NCBI RefSeq assembly: GCF_016919005.1
Contig: NZ_JAFFQE010000003.1
Coordinates: forward strand, 434,001 to 498,000
Direction of reading: 5' to 3'
Source of the DNA: Desulfopila inferna
GTDB taxonomy: Bacteria; Desulfobacterota; Desulfobulbia; Desulfobulbales; Desulfocapsaceae
Length of the DNA: 64,000 nt
Shown here: piece after piece, positions 46,636 through 55,821 of the stretch
Numbering within the stretch: position 1 is the stretch's first letter
Layout of the letters: each line of letters opens with the position of its first letter
The notes under the pieces: generated by a model
Told to the model about the DNA's origin: nothing
The model's database searches: none
What the model saw: only the letters and a program-made list of their open reading frames with translations
Made by a program: the position numbers and the translations under genes

Positions 46636-47400
46636 ATGGCCCGTGGACTAAGTATTGTTCTTGCAGCTGTATTTCTCAGCATCTTCTCTTCAGCCGCTTC
46701 AGCGGATGAAGCGCTTTCCATCAAAGTCGGCTATATGATGCTCAGCCCCGGCGGAGATCTGGCGGCAGAGGTCAACGGGCTCGGAACAAGGGTCGATCTT
46801 GAAAGCGATCTCGATCTGGATGACAGTGATAATATTATGGCTGAAGTTGCTCTGGCTTTAGGAGATTTCAAACTGACCGCAGGATACATGCCCCTCTCTT
46901 TTGAAGGCAATTCCATCCTCAGCAGATCCGTTCTTTTCGATGGCCGGCTTTACCCGGTCGGGTCATCGATAGAGAGCAGTGTAGACCTGGATATCCTTGA
47001 TGTTGGCCTGACCTGGTACTTTATCAACATGGACGACACCCCAGCCCGCCTTCAACTGGGACTTGAACTGGCCGCAAAAATCACCGCTGCCGAAGCTTCA
47101 CTTGTCGATCGGCGCAGAGGAATCACGGAATCAGCCGATACCACAGTGCCCATACCTACTTTGGGTTTACGTGGACGAATAGCACTTTCCGACTTGATAG
47201 GCATCAACGGCAGAGTCGGTTATCTTGGCTACAGCGACAATCACTTCATGGACGCAGATATTCAGCTGGAGTTTTCTCCGTTGCCGTTGTTCGGCGTCTT
47301 CGCCGGCTACCGGTATCTGGATATCTCTATTGATGAGTCCGATGTTTATGTGGATGCTGATTTTTCAGGCTTCTATGGCGGCGCCTTGCTCAGATTTTAA
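46636..47400 (+). CDS. Outer-membrane beta-barrel protein
   Basis: A 254-residue protein with a signal peptide (LSIVLAAVFLSIFSSAASADE, probable cut after ASA). The mature part alternates hydrophobic and polar residues in short strands (FKLTAGYMPLSFEGN, VDLDILDVGLTWYF, LFGVFAGYRYLDISI) and ends with Leu-Arg-Phe, the terminal aromatic typical of BAM substrates. No specific family is recognised; small porin-like or OmpA-barrel-like proteins fit. The ribosome-binding site GGAGG precedes the ATG. A hairpin at 47436 follows. Confidence 0.8.
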   Translation: MARGLSIVLAAVFLSIFSSAASADEALSIKVGYMMLSPGGDLAAEVNGLGTRVDLESDLDLDDSDNIMAEVALALGDFKLTAGYMPLSFEGNSILSRSVLFDGRLYPVGSSIESSVDLDILDVGLTWYFINMDDTPARLQLGLELAAKITAAEASLVDRRRGITESADTTVPIPTLGLRGRIALSDLIGINGRVGYLGYSDNHFMDADIQLEFSPLPLFGVFAGYRYLDISIDESDVYVDADFSGFYGGALLRF

Positions 47401-47435
47401 TTCAACCGTTTTTGCCGATTAAACGGGTTTGTCAT

Positions 47436-47458
47436 GACCCGGCCAATACAGCCGGGTC
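47436..47458 (+). terminator. Hairpin after the barrel protein gene
   Basis: GACCCGGC (47436-47443) and GCCGGGTC (47451-47458) form a perfect 8-bp stem with a 7-nt loop, 36 bp after the stop. A TTTTTT run comes about 14 nt later, so efficiency is uncertain. Confidence 0.45.
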
Positions 47459-47655
47459 GATCTTCACAGGCATTTTTTCTAATGCCATCTGCTATACCCT
47501 TGCCGCCAAAGATGCTACAATTGATGGACTCGCTGAAAGCATCCTTACTGGCTTAAACTCCGGCTCGATCCACTTGAGGCCGTCGAAGATAGGGTTTTGC
47601 GACGCTATCACGACAGGAACATGAGAAACCACTCTTGAAATACGAGAGGTTACCG

Positions 47656-48693
47656 ATGCAAACCATGAAGGCTCTGGTCAAATCAAAGGCGGAAGAGGGA
47701 CTCCGGCTGGAAGAGGTACCCCGCCCCACACCGAACAGGACTGATGTTCTTATCAAAATCCTCAGGACAGCAATCTGTGGTACCGATATGCACATCTACA
47801 ACTGGGACGATTGGGCAAGCAAAACAATACCCGTGCCCATGCATATCGGTCATGAGTTTGTCGGGGTGGTGCAGGAAGTCGGCAGTGATGTCATCGATTT
47901 TTCCGCCGGTGATCTGGTTTCAGGCGAGGGTCATCTGGTCTGCGGCAGATGCCGCAACTGTCTTGCCGGCAGAAGACATCTCTGCAATTCCACTAAAGGC
48001 ATCGGCGTTGACAGGTCCGGTGCCTTTGCCGAATACCTTCTCCTGCCGGTTACCAATGTCTGGTATTGCGACCCTGATATCCCCCTGGATGTTCTTGCAT
48101 GCTTCGATCCTCTAGGAAATGCAGTTCATACAGCACTCTCCTTTGATGTTCTCGGCGAAGATGTGCTTATAACCGGCGCCGGTCCCATCGGCTGCATGGC
48201 AGCGGCCGTGGCCAGACATGCCGGCGCCAGGCATATAGTTGTCACCGATGTCAATCCCTACCGTCTGCGGCTTGCTGAAAAAATGGGTGCCACTCTCGTC
48301 ATAGACGTTACCTGCGAGAACCTTGCCGCCGCTCAGGAAAAGCTCTGCATGAAGGAAGGATTTGATGTGGCTATGGAAATGTCGGGGAATCCGGCGGCAT
48401 TCAGCTCGATTCTTGAAAATATCTGCCACGGCGGAAAAATCGCCCTTCTCGGCATCATGGACAAGAGCTCACCCGTCGACTGGAACAAGGTGATCTTCAA
48501 TGGGCTTACCATCAAAGGAATCTACGGCAGGCAGATGTTTGAAACCTGGTACAAGATGACTTCTCTTATCCAGTCAGGGCTCGATATAACGCCATTGATA
48601 ACCCATAAATTTCATTATACCGATTTTGAAAAAGGCTTTCAGGCCGTTAAATCAGGAGAATCCGGCAAAGTTGTCCTCACATGGGACGACTGA
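47656..48693 (+). CDS. tdh: L-threonine 3-dehydrogenase
   Basis: A zinc-dependent medium-chain dehydrogenase of 345 residues that oxidises L-threonine to 2-amino-3-ketobutyrate. Catalytic zinc Cys lies in [13 protein letters not shown], the structural zinc lobe in [15 protein letters not shown], and the NAD site in [13 protein letters not shown] with [17 protein letters not shown] and [14 protein letters not shown] are strong Tdh marks. I chose ATG at 47656, preceded by GAGAGG; a TTG frame starts at 47635. kbl follows after 51 bp, giving the classical two-step threonine to glycine pathway. Confidence 0.95.
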   Translation: MQTMKALVKSKAEEGLRLEEVPRPTPNRTDVLIKILRTAICGTDMHIYNWDDWASKTIPVPMHIGHEFVGVVQEVGSDVIDFSAGDLVSGEGHLVCGRCRNCLAGRRHLCNSTKGIGVDRSGAFAEYLLLPVTNVWYCDPDIPLDVLACFDPLGNAVHTALSFDVLGEDVLITGAGPIGCMAAAVARHAGARHIVVTDVNPYRLRLAEKMGATLVIDVTCENLAAAQEKLCMKEGFDVAMEMSGNPAAFSSILENICHGGKIALLGIMDKSSPVDWNKVIFNGLTIKGIYGRQMFETWYKMTSLIQSGLDITPLITHKFHYTDFEKGFQAVKSGESGKVVLTWDD

Positions 48694-48744
48694 AACAAGG
48701 AATCTTTCGTTTAACAACCGAACCGAAGCATCGGAGGAAATACA

Positions 48745-49971
48745 ATGTCAACAGACAGGCTTGATGCCGCGCTGGAACTGGAACTGGAAAAACTTCAGCT
48801 TGAAGGCCGGGCAAAACCACGGGAACGGGTGATACGCGGCTATATACCTCCACGGGAAAAATCCGGCCCCAGATATCTGCTGGAAGGCAGTACCAGAGAA
48901 TTTTTGCGGATGAACTCCAATTCCTATCTTTCCCTGTCTCATCATCCCAAATTGATCTCGGCTGCCGATCGGGCGACCCACGAATTCGGAGTTGGCCCCG
49001 GAGCAGTACGATTCATCGATGGCACATACAGCTATCATGCTGATCTGGAAAAGAGAATAGCAGCCTTCACCGATAAGACGGCGGCCAAAATTTTCAATTC
49101 CGCCTACACCGCAAACTGCGGTCTGGCGCTCTCTATCAGCAGCCCGAAAACATACTGGATCGGTGATCAGCTCAATCATAATTCAATCATCAGGGCCATG
49201 CGAATTGCCGGAGTTGCCCGCAGCAACAAAGGTATTTTCAAACATAATGACATGGATGATCTGCACCGATGTCTTGAAGAAGTCGACAGTGAGATAGAGA
49301 GGGTGGTGATCATTTTCGACGGCGTATACTCCATGCGCGGAGACACGGCTCCCATCGATCAGATCAACGCTATTGCCGCACAATATCACTCCCGCTTCAA
49401 GGACGGTGTGATTACAGTCGTCGATGATTCCCACGGCATCGGCGCTTACGGCAGAACAGGCAGAGGCACATCGGAATACTGCAAGGCCCAAGCGGATGTC
49501 ATTGTGGGTACTTTCGGCAAAGCCTTCGGAGTAAATGGCGGATTCATCGCCGCAACCAAAAAGATCACCGAAGCGGTCAGACAGAAGGCGGACACGTATA
49601 TCTATACAAATCCCCTGTCGGTTGCCGATTGTGCCGCAGCTACCGCTGCTCTCGATATTTGTGACGGCGAAGAAGGAAGAGCTCTGCTTAAAAACCTCCT
49701 TGCACGGCAGGACCAGTTCAGGAGCGGCCTCAAAGACCGCGGTAAAGAAACCATCGATGGTCCTCACCCGGTAATACCGATGTTGGTGCGGGATACTGCG
49801 AAGACACACGATGTGGTCAACAAGCTTTACGAGAGAGGCATTCTGGTTGTCGGTCTGACTTTTCCCGTGGTGCCGCATGGCGATGAGAGCATTCGCTTCC
49901 AGATCAACGCCGCTCATAAAGAGGATGATATCGCATTTGCCCTCGGGGCACTGGACGACATCTCAGCCTAA
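48745..49971 (+). CDS. kbl: Glycine C-acetyltransferase (2-amino-3-ketobutyrate CoA ligase)
   Basis: A PLP-dependent alpha-oxoamine synthase of 408 residues. It cleaves 2-amino-3-ketobutyrate with CoA into glycine and acetyl-CoA. Typical blocks: FLRMNSNSYLSLSHHPKLI, GAVRFIDGTYSYHADLEKRI, FDGVYSMRGDTAPID, VDDSHGIGAYGRTGRG and the PLP-lysine site GTFGKAFG. Related enzymes (BioF, HemA) share the fold; the neighbouring tdh supports Kbl. The N-terminus has about 15 more residues than E. coli Kbl. GGAGG precedes the ATG. Co-transcribed with tdh. Confidence 0.9.
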   Translation: MSTDRLDAALELELEKLQLEGRAKPRERVIRGYIPPREKSGPRYLLEGSTREFLRMNSNSYLSLSHHPKLISAADRATHEFGVGPGAVRFIDGTYSYHADLEKRIAAFTDKTAAKIFNSAYTANCGLALSISSPKTYWIGDQLNHNSIIRAMRIAGVARSNKGIFKHNDMDDLHRCLEEVDSEIERVVIIFDGVYSMRGDTAPIDQINAIAAQYHSRFKDGVITVVDDSHGIGAYGRTGRGTSEYCKAQADVIVGTFGKAFGVNGGFIAATKKITEAVRQKADTYIYTNPLSVADCAAATAALDICDGEEGRALLKNLLARQDQFRSGLKDRGKETIDGPHPVIPMLVRDTAKTHDVVNKLYERGILVVGLTFPVVPHGDESIRFQINAAHKEDDIAFALGALDDISA

Positions 49972-50199
49972 TTCATAATTCCTTTGATCCCTTTGATCAA
50001 TCATGGATCAGGAACAGTATATCTCCTCTCCTCAGATTACCGAAAGTAGTCTTGCCCATGGACATGATCGTAACTCGGATTACATAAAAGTAATCACGTT
50101 GTAATTAGAACTGAAACAGCGGATAGAGAAATAAATCTATTGCCAATATATGCCAGTATTTACAATAACTTGGTTGAATATTTAAAATCTTTCAGAAAT

Positions 50200-50215
50200 T
50201 GGCATTGAGGTTGCA
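50200..50215 (+). promoter_or_regulatory. Sigma-54 (-24/-12) promoter
   Basis: TGGCATTGAGGTTGCA matches the consensus TGGCACRNNNNTTGCW at 14 of 16 positions counting N as free, with GG (50201-50202) and GC (50213-50214) exactly 10 bp apart. Transcription would begin near 50226. No gene lies downstream on this strand: only a C-rich tract and a hairpin, before the 3' end of a convergent gene. Confidence 0.65.
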
Positions 50216-50225
50216 TTGCACGTTA

Positions 50226-50296
50226 CAACCCTTAAACCACCCCCCCCAACCGGGTGAGAGTGACACATGTGTCACTCTTGCCTGGTTTCTTTTTTT
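50226..50296 (+). ncRNA. Candidate sigma-54-dependent small RNA with C8 tract
   Basis: From the predicted start at about 50226 there are about 22 nt of unpaired sequence including eight consecutive C (50240-50247). A stem follows in which 50248-50267 pairs with 50268-50287 over 20 bp (three G-U pairs), then a T-rich tail (TTTCTTTTTTT, 50286-50296). No reading frame of note fits inside. The C tract next to a terminator stem resembles C-rich seed regions that pair with ribosome-binding sites. This is a prediction without expression data. Confidence 0.5.
50248..50296 (+). terminator. Strong rho-independent terminator
   Basis: The core GAGTGACACATGTGTCACTC (50258-50277) is a perfect 20-bp palindrome, extended by ten more pairs on each side including G-U pairs. 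A T-run follows on the plus strand. It could end either the candidate small RNA or read-through from kbl, 277 bp upstream. Confidence 0.8.
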
Positions 50297-50304
50297 CTCC
50301 ACGA

Positions 50305-52917
50305 CTAAATCAGGTATAGTGACAATCCACCTAAAAAAACCATAAAACTGTAAGGCAGAACCAGAGCTTCCGAGGAAAAAGCCCTGCTTCCCTTGAAGTG
50401 CGCCATGATCCGGTAAATCGCATAAAAAGAGGCGAGCATGCCTCCCGATACCGTAATGGTCTGCAACACCACTGTTGAATCCTCACTTAAAATTCTCTGA
50501 GGTATATACCTCGCTTCAACCCCGAGCAGTTCAAGCAAATTTGGCCATATCCTCCAGGCATCCTGCATAAACAGATCAAAATGCACCGCCAGATAGCAGC
50601 CCAGTATCAATGGAATGAAGCCATAACCAAGCATGGGTTTGAGAGAATTCTCTTCGACTTCGGCATATCTGGCGACAAGAGAAACCATTATCAGATAGCC
50701 AATCTGGAACAGACAGATCAGTCCGAAAAAGAAAAAGCTCTTGAGAAGATACGGCGGCAGGCCTGACAACAGAGGCAACGATTCTGTGGTGAGCCGCTGC
50801 ACCAGAACCGAGAATTCTTCATGCAGTGCAAAGGGGAAAAATATGGCCCCCAGTGAAACGACCAGGAAGGAATCGGCCCTCCTCGGGGTATCCAGATCCC
50901 ACAACTCTTCAGGGGTCAGGCGCAGATTGAGATGTATAGAGCTATTATCACAGCTTTTTATGCACTCGGCGCACATGATGCAGTCCCTGTTGTTGTCAAC
51001 CAGAAAAGGATGTCTGAACATTGGGCAGCCCCCCTGGCCCTCATCACCGCGAAAGCAGACATGCTCACGGCATCTGTTAAGGCAAAGATGCCTGTTGGCC
51101 CGCAGCTCAAGAACGGCAGGCATGGCAAAGATAGCGTTGATAGCGCCTAGCGGGCATATATACCTGCACCAGACTCTCCGTTTGTAAAAAATGGAAAAGA
51201 TGAAAGACCCGGCTGAGACGGCAACAATTACCGATGCTGTCAGCATCGGATTGCTATAGGCATCCCAGACAAGTTCCACCCACAAAACCAGGATACACAG
51301 CAGAGCCATGATCCATCCCGAATATTTTTTGATGAATTGTGGCGTCGCCCTGTCCGGCTTGACTATTGCCTGGATAAGCTTGCCTGGAACGGCCAGCGTG
51401 CATACAGAACACCAGGTCCGGGCAAGGAAGAAGAATGAAAAGAACAGCAGCGGCCAGCCTATTGCCCAGCTCATGGTGATGCCGATATTCCTGCCTGCCT
51501 CTGCCGGGCCGAGAAAAAGTGCAGCCACTGTCGCCAGAAGCACCATTCCCACCACAAATCGAGGTACAATTGGAAATATATTGCTTTTGAGAAAGTTTTT
51601 GACGCCGGGTATTCTGAGAAGATTGAACTCCCATTTTCCTTCAGTCTTGGGAAGCCCTAAAATAATCTGCCCGGAAAGAATGGTATCGCTCCGGGACAGC
51701 ATGACGGCTCTCTGAATAACGCTCTGTAGTTCGGGAAGATTGCCGGGCCAGTCATAATTCATCAACAGCCCCATGGTGTCAGGAGAAATCGACAGAATAT
51801 TTTTACCATATTCCCTGTTGTAGCGTGTGAGAAAATGATCGATGAGGCGAGGCAGGTCTCGTTTCTGTTCACACAGTGACGGGACACGGTAGTGCTGTTT
51901 CTTTAGTTCGGCAAACAAAGCCGGTAAAAATTCATCGGCACTTTCGAGCTTGGCCGGCATGCTGTCGCAGACAAGGATAAGACGGACCTGAAAAGGAACT
52001 TCTTCGTTGCTTCCTGTTCTTTTGAACGAGCGGCTGGTTAAGGACTGGAAAATTTTTTGCTGCACGGGGAAGCTGAGAAGCTCAGGATGGAGCAGGACTA
52101 CGGTCCCCCCTGAAAACTGTTCAAAAATACCGGATTGTCTGACCTGGGCGAAAGGAAAGGTATCCTGCGGAGTTCCAAAAAGCTTCTCCGGAACCAGCTC
52201 CTCACTAAAATCTCGCAATTCCAGCTCGACATAGGGACCATCGGCATATTCAGACTGCTGATGGATCTGTTTGGCAAGAAATTTTTTGCCGGTTCCCTTT
52301 TCACCCGACAGCAGAACCGGAGCCAGATTGCTGGAGAATTTCCCGGCGATGGCCTGAGTGCGTCGGGCGGCACTGGATGGCCGCGCTTCACCATCGAGCT
52401 GTTGTCCGGAATTGCCGGTAATGAGCAGAAAGTCCTGGAACTGTTCATCCCGTACAAACTTTTTATCAGCCCTTACGGCGGTCTCGGCCTGATCCTGAAA
52501 AGAAACCCGCAGACGCTCGGCCAAGGCAAGATTCATCTGCTGGTAGATGGTCCGATCACTTAACAACGCCTGCTCGAAGAGCAGTTTGTCAAAGCAGATG
52601 AGGGCAATTTCCCCTACAGCTTCAGCTCCCAGAGAATGGGGTTTTCCGGTGAGCAGTGAGGTCTCTCCGAAATGACCGCCCGGCCCGATTCTACCAACCA
52701 CCGACTTGGTCCCATCCTTGTGGGTTAAAACCAGTTCGACTTCTCCTATGCCGACCACATAAAAATCCGTCCCCTGATCTCCCTGCTCATAGATCGCCTG
52801 CTCACCGCCGAGATACCGTACCGTCGAGATTTCTGCAGCGGCCAGTAACTGGCTGGGCCCAAGCTTTTTAAACAGCATCGAGGACCCAAGAATTCGTGCA
52901 ACCGTTTGCTTTTTCAT
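50305..52917 (-). CDS. Chimeric membrane sensor: cNMP fold + degenerate AAA+ + NapH/NosR-like Fe-S domain
   Basis: An 870-residue protein. Residues about 10-135: cyclic-nucleotide-binding fold (GHFGETSLLTGKPHSLGAEA, lacking the ligand Arg). Residues about 185-425: AAA+ domain of the sigma-54-activator type, Walker A GEKGTGKK (205-212), but the GAFTGA loop reads QDTFPFA, Walker B reads VVLLHPE, and WPGNVREL reads WPGNLPEL, so sensor Arg and Mg ligands are lost. Residues about 450-870: a polytopic domain with Cys 503/506, 584/588, 612/616/621/631 and CIMCAECIKSC (646-656), resembling NapH/NosR/RdxA electron-transfer proteins. No DNA-binding helix is present. A membrane redox sensor or electron-transfer regulator seems likely, by inference. 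prs-like gene lies 69 bp upstream. Confidence 0.85.
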   Translation of the reverse strand: MKKQTVARILGSSMLFKKLGPSQLLAAAEISTVRYLGGEQAIYEQGDQGTDFYVVGIGEVELVLTHKDGTKSVVGRIGPGGHFGETSLLTGKPHSLGAEAVGEIALICFDKLLFEQALLSDRTIYQQMNLALAERLRVSFQDQAETAVRADKKFVRDEQFQDFLLITGNSGQQLDGEARPSSAARRTQAIAGKFSSNLAPVLLSGEKGTGKKFLAKQIHQQSEYADGPYVELELRDFSEELVPEKLFGTPQDTFPFAQVRQSGIFEQFSGGTVVLLHPELLSFPVQQKIFQSLTSRSFKRTGSNEEVPFQVRLILVCDSMPAKLESADEFLPALFAELKKQHYRVPSLCEQKRDLPRLIDHFLTRYNREYGKNILSISPDTMGLLMNYDWPGNLPELQSVIQRAVMLSRSDTILSGQIILGLPKTEGKWEFNLLRIPGVKNFLKSNIFPIVPRFVVGMVLLATVAALFLGPAEAGRNIGITMSWAIGWPLLFFSFFFLARTWCSVCTLAVPGKLIQAIVKPDRATPQFIKKYSGWIMALLCILVLWVELVWDAYSNPMLTASVIVAVSAGSFIFSIFYKRRVWCRYICPLGAINAIFAMPAVLELRANRHLCLNRCREHVCFRGDEGQGGCPMFRHPFLVDNNRDCIMCAECIKSCDNSSIHLNLRLTPEELWDLDTPRRADSFLVVSLGAIFFPFALHEEFSVLVQRLTTESLPLLSGLPPYLLKSFFFFGLICLFQIGYLIMVSLVARYAEVEENSLKPMLGYGFIPLILGCYLAVHFDLFMQDAWRIWPNLLELLGVEARYIPQRILSEDSTVVLQTITVSGGMLASFYAIYRIMAHFKGSRAFSSEALVLPYSFMVFLGGLSLYLI

Positions 52918-52986
52918 ACTACTTCGAAAATTACTCCGACCTCCAGTCGCAAAGCCTGCTCCAGCCTCCCGGGGTTGACATTGATT

Positions 52987-53904
52987 TTATAATTTGAGGT
53001 GCCTGCCGAGAACCTCGGCAATAAGAGGGGCAACAGAGTAAATATCAAACAGATCATCACTCATGCGCCCGGGATAGGTATCGGAACCGATAACCTTTGA
53101 AATAGGGCTGTTCATAAATTTTTTTCGCGCCTGCCCCGACATCACCAGATGGGTGGCCAGGACAGCCACATCATTTGCTCCGGCTTCCATACATCGCTCC
53201 GCGGTCTGTAGAATAGTACCTCCGGTACGGATCATATCGTCGCAGATGATAACGTTTTTCCCTTTAACCACACTTGAAACCTGGCTGACAATTGTTTTAT
53301 CCCTGTCATACCGGTCCTTGTCCGCTGCCGTATGGGGGCAATCCAGCCTACTGGCAAGACGGGCCACCCTTTTGGAGAAGCCATAGTCGGGAGAGACCAG
53401 CACATAGTTTTGCAGGCCGCTCTGGCGAATTTTTTTTACAACAAGGCTATCCGTCCAGATATGGTTTGTACTGATCTCTCCTCCATGAGCATGAAGCACT
53501 GCTTCCGAATGCAAATCGATAAAGGCGACGTAATCCGGTCGAGCCCTGAAAATCTGGCGGGTCCGTGTTATCCCTTTGGGAATTTCATTGGTTCCCGGCT
53601 TTACTCTCTCCATTGTCGAATAGCCAAGGTAAGGGATGACCACGTTTATACTTGAGGCGTTGAAGTAAATGCCTCCCTGGATGAGATCGATGAGTTCCTG
53701 ATGCGCATTACTGCTCTGGGTGGCGCCGATGAGTATCAAATTTCTGCCGGCAAGACTACACGGGAAGGCATGATGCTGCTCCCCGTCGGCAAAGCGCTGG
53801 CGGATCATTTCACTAAACGGTATCCCCAGTGCATCTGCAACCTTTCGTCCCAGGTCGGTGGAGGCCTGATTGGCTATCAGTATGGGCTCATCCTGTTCGG
53901 TCAT
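52987..53904 (-). CDS. prs: Divergent ribose-phosphate pyrophosphokinase
   Basis: A 305-residue PRPP synthetase homologue (ribose 5-phosphate + ATP to PRPP + AMP). Both phosphoribosyltransferase-like halves are present: FADGEQHHAF, VVIPYLGYSTMER, FIDLHSEAVLHAH, SPDYGFSKRVARLASRL. The PRPP-binding loop reads CDDMIRTGGTI, with Arg for the usual second Asp of DDMIDTGGT, and the flexible catalytic loop reads DKDRYDRDKT instead of DKRRP. It may therefore be a class II/III-like or specialised enzyme. An AAAAGAAG site precedes the ATG. It lies 50 bp downstream of leuB. Confidence 0.82.
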   Translation of the reverse strand: MTEQDEPILIANQASTDLGRKVADALGIPFSEMIRQRFADGEQHHAFPCSLAGRNLILIGATQSSNAHQELIDLIQGGIYFNASSINVVIPYLGYSTMERVKPGTNEIPKGITRTRQIFRARPDYVAFIDLHSEAVLHAHGGEISTNHIWTDSLVVKKIRQSGLQNYVLVSPDYGFSKRVARLASRLDCPHTAADKDRYDRDKTIVSQVSSVVKGKNVIICDDMIRTGGTILQTAERCMEAGANDVAVLATHLVMSGQARKKFMNSPISKVIGSDTYPGRMSDDLFDIYSVAPLIAEVLGRHLKL

Positions 53905-53954
53905 GTCTTCTTTTCCGGATCTGAGGTTGACAAATCAGAATGGAGAAACACCTG

Positions 53955-55037
<1,083 letters not shown>

Positions 55038-55140
55038 CTATATGATCAAATCGTATTACGTGAATTGCTACGTGCTTCTTAATTTTGTATGCAGGGAGAT
55101 AATCGCTATATTTACTCAATTCCCAGCAATATGACCAGTG

Positions 55141-55815
55141 CTATTGCAAAATATCCTTCCGAAATGAGAGGACCGCCCGGCTTGCACCACTGAAAGGAAG
55201 GGTAAATTCATTGACCTGCGAAAGAATGATTCCGAAGCGATGCAGAACAGCGGAGGCCCGGTCCAACTCTTCCCGCCACTTTGGCCCTTTCATGCAGAGA
55301 ATCTCGGTATTTTCTCCGGTAATCCCGGCAACCATCTCTATAAATCCTCCTATCTCGGCCACCGCACGGCTGGATATGTGAGAGCAGCTCAAGCGCTGCG
55401 GATCGACATCTTCAAGCCGATCGGCCAGCACTTCGACATTTTCCAGGCGCAGCGTGCGGATAATATGACGCAGAAAGGAGACGCGCTTCAATCGGGGTTC
55501 TACCAGAACAAGGCGGAGATCGGGCAGTGCCGCTTTACAGGCCAGACCGGGAAACCCGGCCCCGCTGCCGACATCGATGAGAGAACTCCCATCCCGGCTC
55601 AGATACGGCAGAAGAATGAGAGAGTCCAGAAAATGGTTTTCAACGATGTGATGCGCATCCTGTTTTTTGGCTATCAGATTTATTTTTTTATTCCAGCGCA
55701 GAAGTTCCCCAGCATATTGCTCCAGCTTCTGCAATGCATCATCGTCAATGTTCAGTTGCAGAAGGCTGCTACCCTGCTGCAGCAGAGATTGGATATCTTC
55801 GGGCTGTCCCTTCAC
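55141..55815 (-). CDS. rsmG: 16S rRNA (guanine527-N7)-methyltransferase RsmG
   Basis: A 224-residue SAM methyltransferase (GidB) that makes m7G527 in 16S rRNA. The N-terminal LLRWNKKINLIAKKQ, HFLDSLILLPYL, the SAM motif DVGSGAGFPGLACKAA and LVEPRLKRVSFLRHI are diagnostic. The start is GTG at 55815, 6 bp after the hisD stop, so the two genes are probably translated from one message. It is not next to mnmG or parAB as in many bacteria. Confidence 0.94.
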   Translation of the reverse strand: MKGQPEDIQSLLQQGSSLLQLNIDDDALQKLEQYAGELLRWNKKINLIAKKQDAHHIVENHFLDSLILLPYLSRDGSSLIDVGSGAGFPGLACKAALPDLRLVLVEPRLKRVSFLRHIIRTLRLENVEVLADRLEDVDPQRLSCSHISSRAVAEIGGFIEMVAGITGENTEILCMKGPKWREELDRASAVLHRFGIILSQVNEFTLPFSGASRAVLSFRKDILQ

Positions 55816-55821
55816 AATGGT

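Larger units (their letters stand above)
49972..50304. other. 333-bp region holding a sigma-54 promoter and hairpin
   Basis: Lies between kbl (+) and the sensor gene (-), both ending here. The first 220 bp is AT-rich and unremarkable. The last 100 bp contains the promoter and candidate small RNA listed separately. Confidence 0.6.

Noticed and set aside
47412-47624. 70-codon frame after the barrel protein
   Set aside because: It passes through the terminator-like hairpin at 47436 and has no ribosome-binding site.
50305-52917. Annotating the chimera as a working sigma-54 activator
   Set aside because: The GAFTGA loop, Walker B acidic residues and DNA-binding helix are all missing.
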